From an uncultured Holdemania sp. (GTDB taxonomy: Bacteria > Bacillota_I > Bacilli_A > Erysipelotrichales > Erysipelotrichaceae): 56,635 nucleotides of DNA. Every line of letters starts with the position of its first letter. The first letter of the stretch is position 1. The notes below the pieces were generated by a model, which saw nothing but the letters and a program-made list of their open reading frames with translations, searched no databases and had not been told where the DNA came from. Below, piece by piece: positions 1 to 7,161 of the stretch. The translations under genes and the position numbers were made by a program. The stretch is taken from assembly GCA_904395815.1 (NCBI GenBank), contig CAJFOC010000030.1:1-56635 (forward strand). Reading direction: 5' to 3'.

Positions 1-94
1 CGATGGGGCGCAGTCGCTGAAGCCGCAGAAGTTCAGGAAGCTGATGGACAAGGCAAGACAGATCGCGCAGGTTCTGGGAAGGGAAATCGCATGA
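1..94 (+). CDS. aroF: 3-deoxy-7-phosphoheptulonate (DAHP) synthase, C-terminal end (partial)
   Basis: Only the last 30 codons lie in the window, read from base 2 to the TGA at 92-94. They encode DGAQSL followed by an amphipathic helix ending in GREIA. The DG(P/A)QSL motif plus terminal helix is the usual end of the type I-beta DAHP synthases of Gram-positive bacteria, which join phosphoenolpyruvate and erythrose 4-phosphate in the first step of the shikimate pathway. The stop overlaps the aroA start (ATGA), so the two are translationally coupled. The context of aroA, tyrA and aroQ directly downstream supports the call; the body of the enzyme is not visible, so any N-terminal fusion cannot be judged. 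Confidence 0.78.
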   Translation, partial: DGAQSLKPQKFRKLMDKARQIAQVLGREIA

Positions 95-1377
95 AAGCGA
101 TCGTTTTTCCGGGTCCTTTGAAGGCGGATCAGCTGACTGTTCCGCCAAGCAAATCCATGGCTCACCGGGCTGTGATCTGCGCCTCGCTGGCCCGGGGTGT
201 CAGTCATATTCACCACGTCGATCTGTCGCAGGATGTTCTGACCACGATCGAGGGAATGCGGCAGCTGGGGGCGCAGATCACCATCCGCGGCACTGATCTG
301 GAAGTGATCGGCACAGCTGGACGGGCTGGTTTTCAGATTCCTGAACAACCGGTGTTCTGCAATGAATCCGGCTCCACGCTGCGCTTTTTCATTCCGCTGT
401 TTTCTCTGACTGGCGCACCGGTTCGCTTTACTGGCAAAAATCGTCTGCTTCAGCGGCCGCAGACGGTGTATGAACAGCTGTTTCATAATCAGGGACTGCG
501 GTATCGGCATGATGAGGATGAACTGGAGATTGAAGGCGCGCTGCGGCCGGGCGAGATTACTTTGCGCGGGGATGTCAGCTCCCAGTTCGTTTCCGGACTG
601 ATGATGGCGCTGGCGCTGACGGAGCAGGACAGCGTGCTGAGAATTCAGCCGCCTTTTGAATCGCGGTCCTATGTGGAGCTGACGATGCAGATGATGGCTC
701 AGTTTCAGGTCCGGGCTGTCTTTGAGGACGAGCTGACGATCCGGGTGTTTGGCAATCAGTGTTATCAGGCTTGCGAGACGACGGTGGAATCGGATTATTC
801 CCAGATGGCGTTTTTTGCCGCGTTAGGAAGCATCAACAGCGAACTGGGCTGCCGCGGCCTGCGGCTGGATTCGCTGCAGGGCGACCGGCAGATGGTGCAG
901 ATTGTGCAGGCAATGGGGGGACAGGTTCATCAGAGCGAACAACAGATTCGCTTTGTCCCGGCCCGGCTTCAAGGCTGCGAAGTGGATCTGAACAACTGTC
1001 CGGATCTGGGACCGATTCTGATGGTGCTGGCCAGTTTTGCCCGGGGACAGACTCATATTACGCATGCCGGCCGGCTGCGCTACAAGGAAAGCGACAGAAT
1101 TGAAGCGATGGAAACCGAACTGCGCAAGCTGGGCGTTTCGATTCGTTCGGAGCAGGATGACATTCTGATTGAAGGTCCGACCCGCTGGAAGGGCGGCGTA
1201 GAGCTGGATGGACATCGGGATCATCGGATTGTCATGGCACTGGCTGTGGGGGCGACCATGGCGCAGGGCCCGGTGACGATCAACGGCGCGCAGGCGGTAG
1301 CCAAGTCCTATCCCGGCTTTTTTGACGATCTGCGCGGATTGGGCATTGGGGTGAAGGAGATACAGGATGAAGGATGA
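91..1377 (+). CDS. aroA: 3-phosphoshikimate 1-carboxyvinyltransferase (EPSP synthase)
   Basis: Transfers the enolpyruvyl group of PEP to shikimate 3-phosphate, the sixth step of the shikimate pathway, in the cytoplasm. The 428 residues match the usual family length. Visible motifs are PSKSMAHRA (Lys21, Ser22 and Arg26, substrate binding), NESGSTLRFF at 91-100, VSSQFVSGLMMAL at 162-174, the catalytic Asp in NCPDLGP (Asp305), YKESDRIEAM near 331-340 and DGHRDHRIVMA near 373-383. The start codon overlaps the aroF stop as ATGA, and the 3' end overlaps tyrA by 11 bases, so the gene sits inside a tightly coupled aromatic operon. Nothing looks damaged. Confidence 0.97.
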   Translation: MKAIVFPGPLKADQLTVPPSKSMAHRAVICASLARGVSHIHHVDLSQDVLTTIEGMRQLGAQITIRGTDLEVIGTAGRAGFQIPEQPVFCNESGSTLRFFIPLFSLTGAPVRFTGKNRLLQRPQTVYEQLFHNQGLRYRHDEDELEIEGALRPGEITLRGDVSSQFVSGLMMALALTEQDSVLRIQPPFESRSYVELTMQMMAQFQVRAVFEDELTIRVFGNQCYQACETTVESDYSQMAFFAALGSINSELGCRGLRLDSLQGDRQMVQIVQAMGGQVHQSEQQIRFVPARLQGCEVDLNNCPDLGPILMVLASFARGQTHITHAGRLRYKESDRIEAMETELRKLGVSIRSEQDDILIEGPTRWKGGVELDGHRDHRIVMALAVGATMAQGPVTINGAQAVAKSYPGFFDDLRGLGIGVKEIQDEG

Positions 1378-2215
1378 CACACGATTTTTAATCATCGGTC
1401 TGGGATTGCTGGGCGGCAGTTACGCTCAGGGACTGAAGAAAAAAGGCTTTCATGTCAGCGCGCTGGATATCGATCCGGACAGCATCGACTACGCGCTGAA
1501 GACAGGATTGATCGATCAGGGCGCGGTAGGCTTTGATCCGCAGCTGGTACGGCAGGCGAATGCGGTGATCTTCGGTCTGTATCCGCATGCGCTGCTGCAG
1601 TGGATTGAGGAGCATGGCGACAGCTTTGCCCCCGGGACGATCATCACGGATGTGACCGGCGTCAAAACCGGCATTGTCAGCACGATTCAGCAGCGGCTGG
1701 GGGATCGGGTGGAGTTCATTGCCTCTCACCCGATGGCCGGCCGGGAGGTCAGCGGTGTCAGGCATGCCGACTGTTCCTTGTTTCTGCCGGCCAATTTTAT
1801 CATCACCCCGACATCCCGCAACAGCGAGGCCGGTATTCAGTTTGTCCGCCAGCTGGCCGAGCTGCTGCAGTTTCGCCACATTGCGGTGCTGAGCTGTCAG
1901 CAGCACGATGAGATCATCGGGTTTCTGTCGCAGCTGACTCATGTCATCGCCGTGACGCTGATGAACGTACGCGAACAGCCGCATCTGGTCGATTATACCG
2001 GCGATTCCTTCCGGGATCTGACCCGGATCGCCAAAATCAACGACGCGCTGTGGACGGAGCTGTTTTTGATGAACAAGCAGAATCTTCTGCGTGAAATTGA
2101 CGATTTTGCCGCGGAACTGGCACATTTCCGCCAGGTGTTGCAGCAGGAGGACGTGCAGGAGATGCAGCGGCTGTTCCGGCAATCCACGCAGCGGCGAAAA
2201 CAATTTGACAAGTGA
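1367..2215 (+). CDS. tyrA: prephenate dehydrogenase
   Basis: NAD-dependent oxidative decarboxylation of prephenate to 4-hydroxyphenylpyruvate in tyrosine synthesis. The 282 residues show a Rossmann nucleotide-binding loop GLGLLGGS at residues 11-18, the conserved SHPMAGRE motif with His121, and an all-helical C-terminal dimerisation domain containing SQLTHVIAV. It ends without an ACT regulatory domain, so the tyrosine feedback domain found in longer homologues is absent. A GAAGGAGA ribosome site lies inside the end of aroA, with which it overlaps by 11 bases. An arogenate preference cannot be excluded from sequence alone. Confidence 0.93.
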   Translation: MKDDTRFLIIGLGLLGGSYAQGLKKKGFHVSALDIDPDSIDYALKTGLIDQGAVGFDPQLVRQANAVIFGLYPHALLQWIEEHGDSFAPGTIITDVTGVKTGIVSTIQQRLGDRVEFIASHPMAGREVSGVRHADCSLFLPANFIITPTSRNSEAGIQFVRQLAELLQFRHIAVLSCQQHDEIIGFLSQLTHVIAVTLMNVREQPHLVDYTGDSFRDLTRIAKINDALWTELFLMNKQNLLREIDDFAAELAHFRQVLQQEDVQEMQRLFRQSTQRRKQFDK

Positions 2216-2225
2216 GGTGACAGTC

Positions 2226-2717
2226 GTGAAATTCATGATTCTCAACGGTCCGAATATCAACATGACCGGAATCCGCGAACGGGGCGTATATGGCACGATG
2301 ACGTATGCGCAGATCAACGACATGCTGGAGAAAGAAGCTCAAAGGCTGCAGGTGGACATCCGGATCTTTCAAAGCAACGTGGAAGGCGAACTGATCAACC
2401 TGCTGCAGCAGGCCTGGTCACAGGGCTATGATGGCGTGGTGCTGAATCCGGGAGCGTATACGCATACCAGCTACGCGCTGGCGGATGCGATTGCCAGCAT
2501 TGCGCCGCTGCCGGTGGTGGAGGTTCATCTTTCCAATATTCACGCCCGGGAAGCGTTCCGCCACGAATCCAAAACGGCGGCGGCCTGTCTGGGGCAGCTG
2601 TGCGGATTTGGCGCTCAGGGCTACGTTCTGGCTATGGAAGCGCTGATCCATCATGGTCAGCGGCAGACAGAAAAAACGAAGGTCAAAGCCACACCGGCAG
2701 CTTCAGAGTTTGAATAG
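2226..2717 (+). CDS. aroQ: type II 3-dehydroquinate dehydratase
   Basis: Dehydrates 3-dehydroquinate to 3-dehydroshikimate. The start is taken as GTG 2226 because GAGGTGA at 2214-2220 lies five bases before it; ATG 2235 is an alternative. The 163-residue product carries the type II signatures: NGPNINMTG with the following YG (catalytic tyrosine region), FQSNVEGEL, NPGAYTHTS and HLSNIHAREAFRHES (catalytic histidine and arginine region). It is about 15-20 residues longer than usual because of a charged C-terminal tail rich in Lys and Thr. It is the last gene of the aro operon; the next gene has its own promoter-like sequence. Confidence 0.94.
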   Translation: MKFMILNGPNINMTGIRERGVYGTMTYAQINDMLEKEAQRLQVDIRIFQSNVEGELINLLQQAWSQGYDGVVLNPGAYTHTSYALADAIASIAPLPVVEVHLSNIHAREAFRHESKTAAACLGQLCGFGAQGYVLAMEALIHHGQRQTEKTKVKATPAASEFE

Positions 2718-2720
2718 TGC

Positions 2721-2748
2721 TTGACAATTTCCGGAATCTTAGTAAACT
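2721..2748 (+). promoter_or_regulatory. predicted sigma-A promoter of the symporter gene
   Basis: TTGACA at 2721-2726, a 16-base spacer, and TAAACT at 2743-2748. It starts right after the aroQ stop and would give a leader of about 125 bases before the symporter gene at 2883. Confidence 0.55.
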
Positions 2749-2830
2749 TATTTCAGAAACTTTAATATAGTACGAGATGCTATAAAGGTTCATGAATCGG
2801 TTGAGAACAGCCTCCTGGAAGGGAATGAAT

Positions 2831-2864
2831 CCTGTACGCATTTTCGCTGCTTGCAGGGTTTTTT
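2831..2864 (+). terminator. terminator-like hairpin inside the symporter leader (possible attenuator)
   Basis: CCTGTACGCA at 2831-2840 pairs with TGCTTGCAGG at 2848-2857 (nine of ten pairs) and is followed by a run of six T at 2859-2864. The symporter's ribosome site (GGGGAGGA) starts only a few bases later. It could be the aro operon terminator, but it lies downstream of the predicted symporter promoter, so reading past it would be needed to express the gene. Confidence 0.55.
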
Positions 2865-2882
2865 ATTTCAGGGGAGGAACGT

Positions 2883-4226
2883 ATGAAGAAGAAAATGAGT
2901 CTTGCCAAAAAGATGCTGATTGCGATGGTTCTTGGTCTGGCAGCCGGGATCGGCTTTCTGATGCTGCGCGAACAGCTGGTGGCCAGCGGACAGAGCGAGC
3001 TGTGGAACACGATCAATTCCTGGCTGTTTGCCGACATCACCGCCGCCGGCAATGAGAAAGCCATTGGTCTTTTCTACGTCGTCGGTCAGATTTTTGTACG
3101 GCTGATGCAGGTGGTCATCGTCCCGATGGTTTTCTGTTCGATCACGCTGGCGATTGCCAAGATGAACGATGCCCGCAAGCTGGGCCGCATTGCCGGTAAA
3201 ACGGTAGGATGCTTTGCGTTTGAATATGCGCTGGCCGTGCTTCTGGCAGGACTGGCCGGTTTTGCGATTTATCAGGCTGGCGGGTTTTCCGCCGTATCGC
3301 TGTCCAATCTGGAAGCGACCACCGGAACTACCGGCGCCAATCCGCTGGTCGTGCTGCTGGACGCTTTTCCGCTGAACTTCACAGCGGTGCTTTCCAGCAA
3401 TTCTTCCGTTTTGGCGGTGGTGGTCTGCGCCGTCGGGGTTGGCTTGGGAATCAACGCCTGCAATGGCAAGATCACCATTCTCAAAAATCTGTGCGAGGAA
3501 ATTTCTGAACTGATTACGGTCATCCTGACCTTCATCGTCAACCATCTGGCTCCGATCGGCGTCTTTGCGCTGCTGACCCGCACCTTTGCCGCTTATGGTG
3601 TGGAATATCTGCTGCCGGCGGTGACGTATGTGGTGACCACGGTGGTTCTGCTGGTGATCTTCTTACTGGCAGGCTATGCGCTGATCATTCTGTTTGTCGG
3701 CAGAATGAATCCGCTGCCGTTTGTCAAAAAGATTACCAAAGTAGCGATTTTCGGCTTTTCTACCTCTTCCAGCGCCGCTACGCTGCCGCTGAATCAGCAG
3801 ACAACGGTTGAAGAACTGGGCGCCGATGAGGAAATCAGCTCCTTCGTTTTGCCGCTGGGCATGACGGTCAACATGAACGGAACGGCGATCATGCAGGTCG
3901 TGGCGACCATTTTCATTGCCGCGGTCGGAGGATATCCGCTGAGTCTGTCGATGATTTTCACCATTTCTCTGCTGGCGATTGTCGCTTCCATCGGAACCCC
4001 GGCAGCACCGGGTGCCGGAGCGGTGATTCTGTTCACCGTTCTGACGGGAATCGGTTTCGGTAATGACGCGGCGCTGATGGCCTATTCGCTGATTCTGGCG
4101 ATCAACCGTCCGATTGAAATGCTGTGTACTTCGCTGAACGTGGTCGGCGATTCCTGCACTGCGCTGCTGGTAGCGAAAAGCGAAGGCAGTCTGGATATGG
4201 AAAAATACAACGCCAAGGCGAAATAA
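2883..4226 (+). CDS. dicarboxylate/amino acid:cation symporter (DAACS/SLC1 fold), probably neutral or non-acidic substrate
   Basis: A 447-residue multi-pass membrane protein of the glutamate transporter homologue family. HP1 carries the serine-rich STSSSAATLP motif starting at Ser293, and the TM7 motif reads NMNGT at 330-334 where glutamate/aspartate transporters have NMDGT. TM8 reads N408-R-P-I-E412-M-L-C415-T416 with N419 and D423. By alignment to the archaeal GltPh numbering, Asp390, Asp394 and Arg397 are replaced by Asn, Glu and Cys, while Asn401 and Asp405 are kept. Loss of the carboxylate-binding arginine argues against Asp/Glu as substrate (inference). It has its own promoter, a leader with a terminator-like hairpin and a strong terminator, so it is monocistronic. 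The ribosome site GGGGAGGA precedes ATG 2883. Confidence 0.88.
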   Translation: MKKKMSLAKKMLIAMVLGLAAGIGFLMLREQLVASGQSELWNTINSWLFADITAAGNEKAIGLFYVVGQIFVRLMQVVIVPMVFCSITLAIAKMNDARKLGRIAGKTVGCFAFEYALAVLLAGLAGFAIYQAGGFSAVSLSNLEATTGTTGANPLVVLLDAFPLNFTAVLSSNSSVLAVVVCAVGVGLGINACNGKITILKNLCEEISELITVILTFIVNHLAPIGVFALLTRTFAAYGVEYLLPAVTYVVTTVVLLVIFLLAGYALIILFVGRMNPLPFVKKITKVAIFGFSTSSSAATLPLNQQTTVEELGADEEISSFVLPLGMTVNMNGTAIMQVVATIFIAAVGGYPLSLSMIFTISLLAIVASIGTPAAPGAGAVILFTVLTGIGFGNDAALMAYSLILAINRPIEMLCTSLNVVGDSCTALLVAKSEGSLDMEKYNAKAK

Positions 4227-4243
4227 TTAGCTCAATATAAAAG

Positions 4244-4302
4244 AAACAGGTTTCTCATCACGAAAGGAGCGAGGCTCTTTCAGGGATGGGGAACCTGTTT
4301 TT
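4244..4302 (+). terminator. rho-independent terminator after the symporter
   Basis: AAACAGGTT at 4244-4252 pairs with AACCTGTTT at 4292-4300, enclosing an inner hairpin (GAAAG.AGC with GCT.CTTTC), and the 3' arm runs into five Ts. Confidence 0.8.
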
Positions 4303-4406
4303 CATTCAGATCTTTTTTCGATAAGGATAAATACGATAAGACAGAAGACAGACAGCGTGAGAATTGCCTCCTATATTGTGTGGGGTCTGTATGGAACGGA
4401 CATTCT

Positions 4407-4460
4407 TATCCGTGTCTTTATCAGAAAAGGTATGGACTTTTCCTGATACCGGAACGGATA
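4407..4460. repeat. long imperfect inverted repeat in an intergenic region
   Basis: TATCCG (4407-4412) pairs with CGGATA (4455-4460), and inside it TATCAGAAAAG (4419-4429) pairs with CTTTTCCTGATA (4437-4448) with one bulged C. No coding frame explains it. It lies between the symporter terminator and the tRNA-Pro terminator, and could be a structured RNA or simply an extended hairpin. Confidence 0.5.
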
Positions 4461-4483
4461 GAACGGAAAACATCAAAGAACAT

Positions 4484-4509
4484 AAAAAAAAACGGTTCAC
4501 TGGAACCGT
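4484..4509 (-). terminator. terminator of tRNA-Pro (minus strand)
   Basis: On the minus strand ACGGTTC (4509-4503), loop CAGT, GAACCGT (4498-4492), then a T run opposite the A tract at 4484-4491. It begins 12 bases after the tRNA 3' end. Confidence 0.85.
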
Positions 4510-4520
4510 CATGAGTATCA

Positions 4521-4597
4521 TGGTCGGGATGACAGGATTTGAACCTGCGACCCCTTCGTCCCGAACGAAGTGCACTACCAAGCTGTGCTACATCCCG
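4521..4597 (-). tRNA. tRNA-Pro, anticodon CGG
   Basis: A 77-base cloverleaf on the minus strand starting CGGGATG and ending CATCCCG-A-CCA, with the 3' CCA encoded. The anticodon stem CTTCG/CGAAG closes the loop TTCGGGA, giving anticodon CGG, which reads CCG proline codons. D-arm AGCACAGCTTGGTAGTGC and T-arm CAGGTTCAAATCCTG are intact. A promoter lies upstream (4609-4636) and a terminator downstream, so it is a single-gene unit. Confidence 0.96.
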
Positions 4598-4608
4598 ATA
4601 CCTTTTCT

Positions 4609-4636
4609 ATTATATGCTACATTTGAAAATTTGCAA
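4609..4636 (-). promoter_or_regulatory. promoter of tRNA-Pro
   Basis: On the minus strand TTGCAA (4636-4631), 16-base spacer, perfect TATAAT (4614-4609), ending 11 bases before the tRNA 5' end. Confidence 0.75.
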
Positions 4637-4764
4637 GAATTTTTTAAACTTTTTGATCAGAAAGTCACTGAAATGTCAGATACAGATAAACAAAGCGGGA
4701 ACGAATGGATCATCAGGTTTTGTTGCCGGGACATTCCGGCAGCGATGCGCAGGGCGGAAGAGTG

Positions 4765-4773
4765 TGGTATAAT
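4765..4773 (+). promoter_or_regulatory. extended -10 promoter element of rimO
   Basis: TGG followed by TATAAT (4768-4773), an extended -10 element; no good -35 is seen at the expected distance. It lies about 40 bases before the rimO start. Confidence 0.55.
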
Positions 4774-4813
4774 GACTGGGGTTGAAGTACCAAAGGGTAG
4801 AAAGGGTAGTCAT

Positions 4814-6136
4814 ATGAAAATTGGAGTTGTGTCTTTAGGATGCTGCAAAAATCTGGTGGACAGTGAACGGATCATGGGATTATTAACAGGATCGGGACAC
4901 GAGATTGTCTCGGATGTGCATCAGGCGGAAGCGATCATCGTCAATACCTGCGGCTTCATTGAATCGGCCAAGGAAGAAGCGATCAATACGATTCTGGAAA
5001 TGGCGGAATACAAACAGGAACACTGCCGCAAGCTGATCGTCTGCGGATGTCTGGCGCAGCGGTACAAGACGGAGCTGGCGCAGGCCATTCCGGAAGTGGA
5101 TTGTTATATTACGCTGCGGGAATATCCGCAGATGAGTCGGATTCTGTCACAGGTTCTGGAGCAGCCGGTTGCTGGCGAATACGGCAAAAATACCCGGCTT
5201 GTATCGACCAAGCCGTGGACGGCGTATCTGAAAATTGCCGAAGGGTGCGATAACCGCTGTTCCTATTGCGCCATTCCGGGCATCCGCGGCGGGTATGTGT
5301 CGTTTCCGATGGAAGATCTGATCGCGGAGGCAACCACGCTGGCCAAGCAGGGCGTCAAGGAACTGGTTGTCATCGCTCAGGATACTTCACGGTATGGAAC
5401 GGACCTCTATGGGCGGCGGCGAATCTGGGATTTATTGCGCGAGCTGAACAACATTGACGGGCTGCACTGGATCCGGGTTCTTTATCTGTATCCGGATGAA
5501 ATCGACGATGAATTTGTTACCGGCATCCGGGATCTGGACAAGGTGATCCCGTATTTTGATATTCCGGTACAGCATGGCAGCGATAAAATGCTGCAGCTGA
5601 TGAACCGGCGCGGCAGCATAGAAAGCATTCTGCGTACAGTCAGGCTGATCCGTCAGACGTATCCGATGCCGGTGTTGAGGACGACGATGATCGTCGGCTT
5701 TCCGCAGGAGAGCGAGGAAGATTTCCAGAAGATGCTGGACTTTGTCAGGGAAGTACGCTGGGATCGTCTGGGGGCGTTCACCTATTCCCGTGAGGAACAG
5801 ACGCCGGCCTATACGATGGAAGGACAGATTTCCCAGGAAATCATGGACCGGCGGTTACAGCAGCTGATGTGCGTACAGAATGAGATTGCCCAGAAGAACA
5901 GTGAAGCGCTGGTCGGTCAGACACTGGAAGTGCTGATTGAAAATCAGGATGGTCTGACAGGAATGTTTCATGGCCGGGGGATTCACAGCGCGCCGGATGG
6001 AATCGACGGAGTGATCAAATTCCGGGCCTGCCGTCCGCATGAGATGGGAACCTTTACGATGGTTCGCATTACCCGTGCCCGCCACCATGATCTGATCGGT
6101 GAGGAAGTTGCCGAAACGGAAACGGCCGCCGCTTAA
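4814..6136 (+). CDS. rimO: ribosomal protein uS12 methylthiotransferase RimO
   Basis: Radical SAM enzyme that adds a methylthio group to an aspartate of ribosomal protein S12. The start is placed at ATG 4814, just after an AAAGGG-type ribosome site, because the product then begins MKIGVVSLGCCKN as in the family; the frame is open further upstream but crosses the tRNA gene. The 440 residues show the UPF0004 domain cysteines (Cys10, Cys46 and Cys77/79), the radical SAM motif CDNRCSYC (Cys135, Cys139, Cys142) and a C-terminal TRAM-like domain that ends in an Ala/Glu-rich tail. The LGC.KN.VDSE opening favours RimO over MiaB or MtaB. Confidence 0.94.
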   Translation: MKIGVVSLGCCKNLVDSERIMGLLTGSGHEIVSDVHQAEAIIVNTCGFIESAKEEAINTILEMAEYKQEHCRKLIVCGCLAQRYKTELAQAIPEVDCYITLREYPQMSRILSQVLEQPVAGEYGKNTRLVSTKPWTAYLKIAEGCDNRCSYCAIPGIRGGYVSFPMEDLIAEATTLAKQGVKELVVIAQDTSRYGTDLYGRRRIWDLLRELNNIDGLHWIRVLYLYPDEIDDEFVTGIRDLDKVIPYFDIPVQHGSDKMLQLMNRRGSIESILRTVRLIRQTYPMPVLRTTMIVGFPQESEEDFQKMLDFVREVRWDRLGAFTYSREEQTPAYTMEGQISQEIMDRRLQQLMCVQNEIAQKNSEALVGQTLEVLIENQDGLTGMFHGRGIHSAPDGIDGVIKFRACRPHEMGTFTMVRITRARHHDLIGEEVAETETAAA

Positions 6137-6160
6137 TCCGGAGAGATTCCGGATTTTTTT
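6135..6160 (+). terminator. terminator of rimO
   Basis: AATCCGG (6135-6141), loop AGAGATT, CCGGATT (6149-6155), then a T run to 6160. It overlaps the rimO stop codon. Confidence 0.88.
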
Positions 6161-6187
6161 CTGCTTTGAAGATCATCAACAACCGCG

Positions 6188-6216
6188 TTGTCACCATGAC
6201 GGGGCTCGGGTATAAT
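6188..6216 (+). promoter_or_regulatory. promoter of the ROK kinase gene
   Basis: TTGTCA (6188-6193), 17-base spacer, TATAAT (6211-6216). The same pair of hexamers with the same spacing occurs at 37034-37062. Confidence 0.8.
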
Positions 6217-6238
6217 GAGAACAGGAGGAATTCTGAGA

Positions 6239-7138
6239 ATGAAAACATATCTTGGTATTGATCTGGGGGGAACCAATGTCCGTGTGGCCAAAGTAACCCG
6301 CGATGGCATGGTGCTGGCGGAAGTCAAGCGTCCCTCTCTGGCTCAGGAAGGGCCGCGCAGTGTGATGGATAATATCATCGCCATGATTCGGCAGATTCCC
6401 GGATACAGCGACTGTGCCGGCATTGGCGTCGGGGTGCCGGGACCGGTAGATACGGTCAGCGGAAAGATGCTCATGGCAACCAATCTGCCCGGTTTTGAAC
6501 AGTATCCGATTGCCGCTGAGCTGACGCAGACGCTGGGGATTCCCGCTTATGTGGACAACGACGCCAATGTCGCCGGGCTGGCGGAAGCGCGGGTCGGGGC
6601 TGGAAAAGGTCTGCCGGTGGTATACTATGTGACAATTTCAACCGGGATTGGCGGCGCGCTGATCGTGGATGGCAAGGTGGTTTCCGGCAAGCATGGTCAC
6701 GCCGGTGAGATCGGCAACATTATCATTGACCGCCAGCGTGAAAAGATCAATCATCTCAACATCGGCGCGGTGGAAAATGAGGCCAGCGGAACCGCGCTGG
6801 TACGCAAGGGGAAAAAACTGTTCGGCGATCAGATCGAACATGCCGGACATGTGTTTGAGCTGGCTGCCCGTCAGGATCCGCAGGCAATGCAGCTGGTGGA
6901 ACAGATGAGCCTGGATCTGGCCGTCATGTTTTCGGTGATCGCGCATATCGTTGATCCGTGGATGTTTGTGGTCGGCGGCGGCATGATGCAGTCGCGGCAG
7001 ATGTTTATGGACAAAGTCATCGCCCATTTCAAAACGCTGGTTCACACTCCGATGCGGGATACGCTGTTTGAAGCGGCAAAACTGGATGAACCGGGAGTCA
7101 TCGGCGCCGCCATGCTGCCGATATCTTATGGCAACTGA
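6239..7138 (+). CDS. ROK family sugar kinase (glucokinase-like)
   Basis: ATP-dependent phosphorylation of a hexose, most likely glucose, in the cytoplasm. The start ATG 6239 follows AGGAGG at 6223-6228 and lies 23 bases after a TATAAT. The 300 residues contain the phosphate loop DLGGTN at 8-13, the catalytic Asp108 in VDNDAN, STGIGG at 134-139 and HAGEIGN at 154-160. Most ROK kinases then have a CxCGxxGCxE zinc site; here the segment reads NIGAVENEASG around 174-184 and contains no cysteine, so the structural zinc appears lost while the ExxASG tail is kept. Substrate cannot be fixed from sequence; N-acetylmannosamine or fructose remain possible. Confidence 0.87.
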   Translation: MKTYLGIDLGGTNVRVAKVTRDGMVLAEVKRPSLAQEGPRSVMDNIIAMIRQIPGYSDCAGIGVGVPGPVDTVSGKMLMATNLPGFEQYPIAAELTQTLGIPAYVDNDANVAGLAEARVGAGKGLPVVYYVTISTGIGGALIVDGKVVSGKHGHAGEIGNIIIDRQREKINHLNIGAVENEASGTALVRKGKKLFGDQIEHAGHVFELAARQDPQAMQLVEQMSLDLAVMFSVIAHIVDPWMFVVGGGMMQSRQMFMDKVIAHFKTLVHTPMRDTLFEAAKLDEPGVIGAAMLPISYGN

Positions 7139-7161
7139 ATAACGAAGAAAGAAGGATGAAC

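Noticed and set aside
823-1395. Long minus-strand open frames opposite aroA, ptsI and other genes
   Set aside because: They are antisense to well-supported genes, lack ribosome sites and family motifs, and arise because GC-rich codons leave few stops on the other strand.
4364-4813. N-terminal extension of about 150 residues on RimO
   Set aside because: The extension would be read through the tRNA-Pro gene and its terminator; the family start and a ribosome-like site are at 4814.
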